Part shown: positions 33,923-34,193 of the stretch, one piece after another
Position numbering within the stretch: position 1 is the stretch's first letter
Layout: each line of letters opens with the position of its first letter
Assembly: GCA_003153015.1 (NCBI GenBank)
Contig: PMBS01000270.1
Span: forward strand, 12,062 to 46,254
Length of the DNA: 34,193 bases
Direction of reading: 5' to 3'
From: Myxococcales bacterium
Lineage (GTDB): Bacteria; Myxococcota_A; Polyangia; Fen-1088
Notes under the pieces: model-generated
The model's database searches: none
Told to the model about the DNA's origin: nothing
The model's input: the letters and a program-made list of their open reading frames with translations, nothing else
Program-made: the position numbers and the translations under genes

Positions 33923-34193
33923 ATGGGCGAATTCACATTCCAGGGACAGGGAACTCTTCAACGCATCGACACCTTCACGTCGAAGGCTGGAAAGACGATC
34001 TTGACCCTCATCTGCGAAACGCAGGGGCAGTACCCTCAGCTCGTGCCCATCAAGGTGTTTGGGCGACTCGCCGAGCAGGCTTCCACCTGGAAACCCGGCT
34101 CCGTGTTGTCGGTGAGCGGTCGGCTGGGCGGTCGTGACTGGCAAGGCAAGGTCTACGGCGACATCGTGGCCAACACCGTCGAGGTGGTCAGCG
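33923..34193 (+). CDS. OB-fold / SSB-like protein (3' end outside window)
   Basis: The ATG at 33923, with GGAAAGG about 6 bases upstream, opens a frame that is still open at the window end (90 residues). The visible protein begins MGEFTFQGQGTLQRIDTFTS, continues GKTILTLICETQGQYPQLVP, IKVFGRLAEQASTWKPGSVL and SVSGRLGGRDWQGKVYGD, and reaches NTVEVVS. Alternating beta strands with a VSGRLGGRDWQGK hairpin are typical of single-stranded-DNA-binding OB folds, and the IKVFGRLAEQ part resembles the DUF3127/SSB-like group. It probably binds single-stranded nucleic acid. Whether it is a housekeeping SSB or a small accessory OB protein cannot be decided without its end. Confidence 0.75.
   Translation, partial: MGEFTFQGQGTLQRIDTFTSKAGKTILTLICETQGQYPQLVPIKVFGRLAEQASTWKPGSVLSVSGRLGGRDWQGKVYGDIVANTVEVVS

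Noticed and set aside
33797-34144. Minus-strand ORF of 115 codons at the window end
   Set aside because: It is antisense to the OB-fold gene, which has a good ribosome site and clear strand pattern.

Overview
The window is high-GC DNA most likely from a member of the Myxococcota or a close deltaproteobacterial relative. The evidence is a lipoprotein with a MYXO-CTERM-like tail, a TPR/secreted protein of the kind common in that phylum, an AT-hook plus zinc-finger small protein typical of it, and a split complex I operon. This assignment comes from gene content, not from a marker-gene tree.

Region 1 (1-7284) is the end of a respiratory complex I operon, nuoF (cut by the window edge), nuoJ, nuoK, nuoL, nuoM, nuoN, all on + with overlapping or nearly touching ends. 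nuoG, nuoH and nuoI are not between nuoF and nuoJ. NuoL carries an extra C-terminal domain of about 85 residues with a DFDGDGQED motif.

Region 2 (7285-16028, +) follows an inverted CACAGAG repeat. It holds a three-gene envelope set (YfhO-like multi-pass protein, SAM methyltransferase, dolichyl-phosphate-mannose-synthase-like glycosyltransferase), a broken subtilisin-like protease on -, a TPR protein, a Cys-rich lipoprotein, and a PEP-synthase/rifampicin-phosphotransferase-like protein. Region 3 (16143-18647, -) is serS, a membrane-anchored protein of unknown function and an IHF/HU-type DNA-binding protein. A GC-rich hairpin separates it from region 2.

Region 4 (about 18.8-30.8 kb) is a defence island. 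At its left edge two partial genes meet head to head. A Type I restriction-modification operon follows: hsdM, hsdS, an AlbA_2/Schlafen-type ATP-binding protein, a 139-residue spacer ORF, hsdR, and then a 711-residue protein with a clear PD-(D/E)XK nuclease signature. The operon contains several repeats: an in-frame palindromic 54-bp duplication in hsdM, a 21-bp minisatellite in the AlbA_2 gene, and a 23-bp array just before hsdR inside a duplicated segment. Loss of one 23-bp unit would join the spacer ORF in frame to HsdR, so a slippage switch on the restriction subunit is possible.

Region 5 (30.8-34.2 kb) is a small accessory cluster: an unknown 114-residue protein, an AT-hook/zinc protein, a calcineurin-like phosphoesterase, a probably truncated 137-residue protein, and the start of an OB-fold/SSB-like protein that runs off the window. 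A 71-bp element occurs at 30885 and again at 33740, on either side of most of this cluster. No rRNA, tRNA, CRISPR array or transposase gene was recognised.
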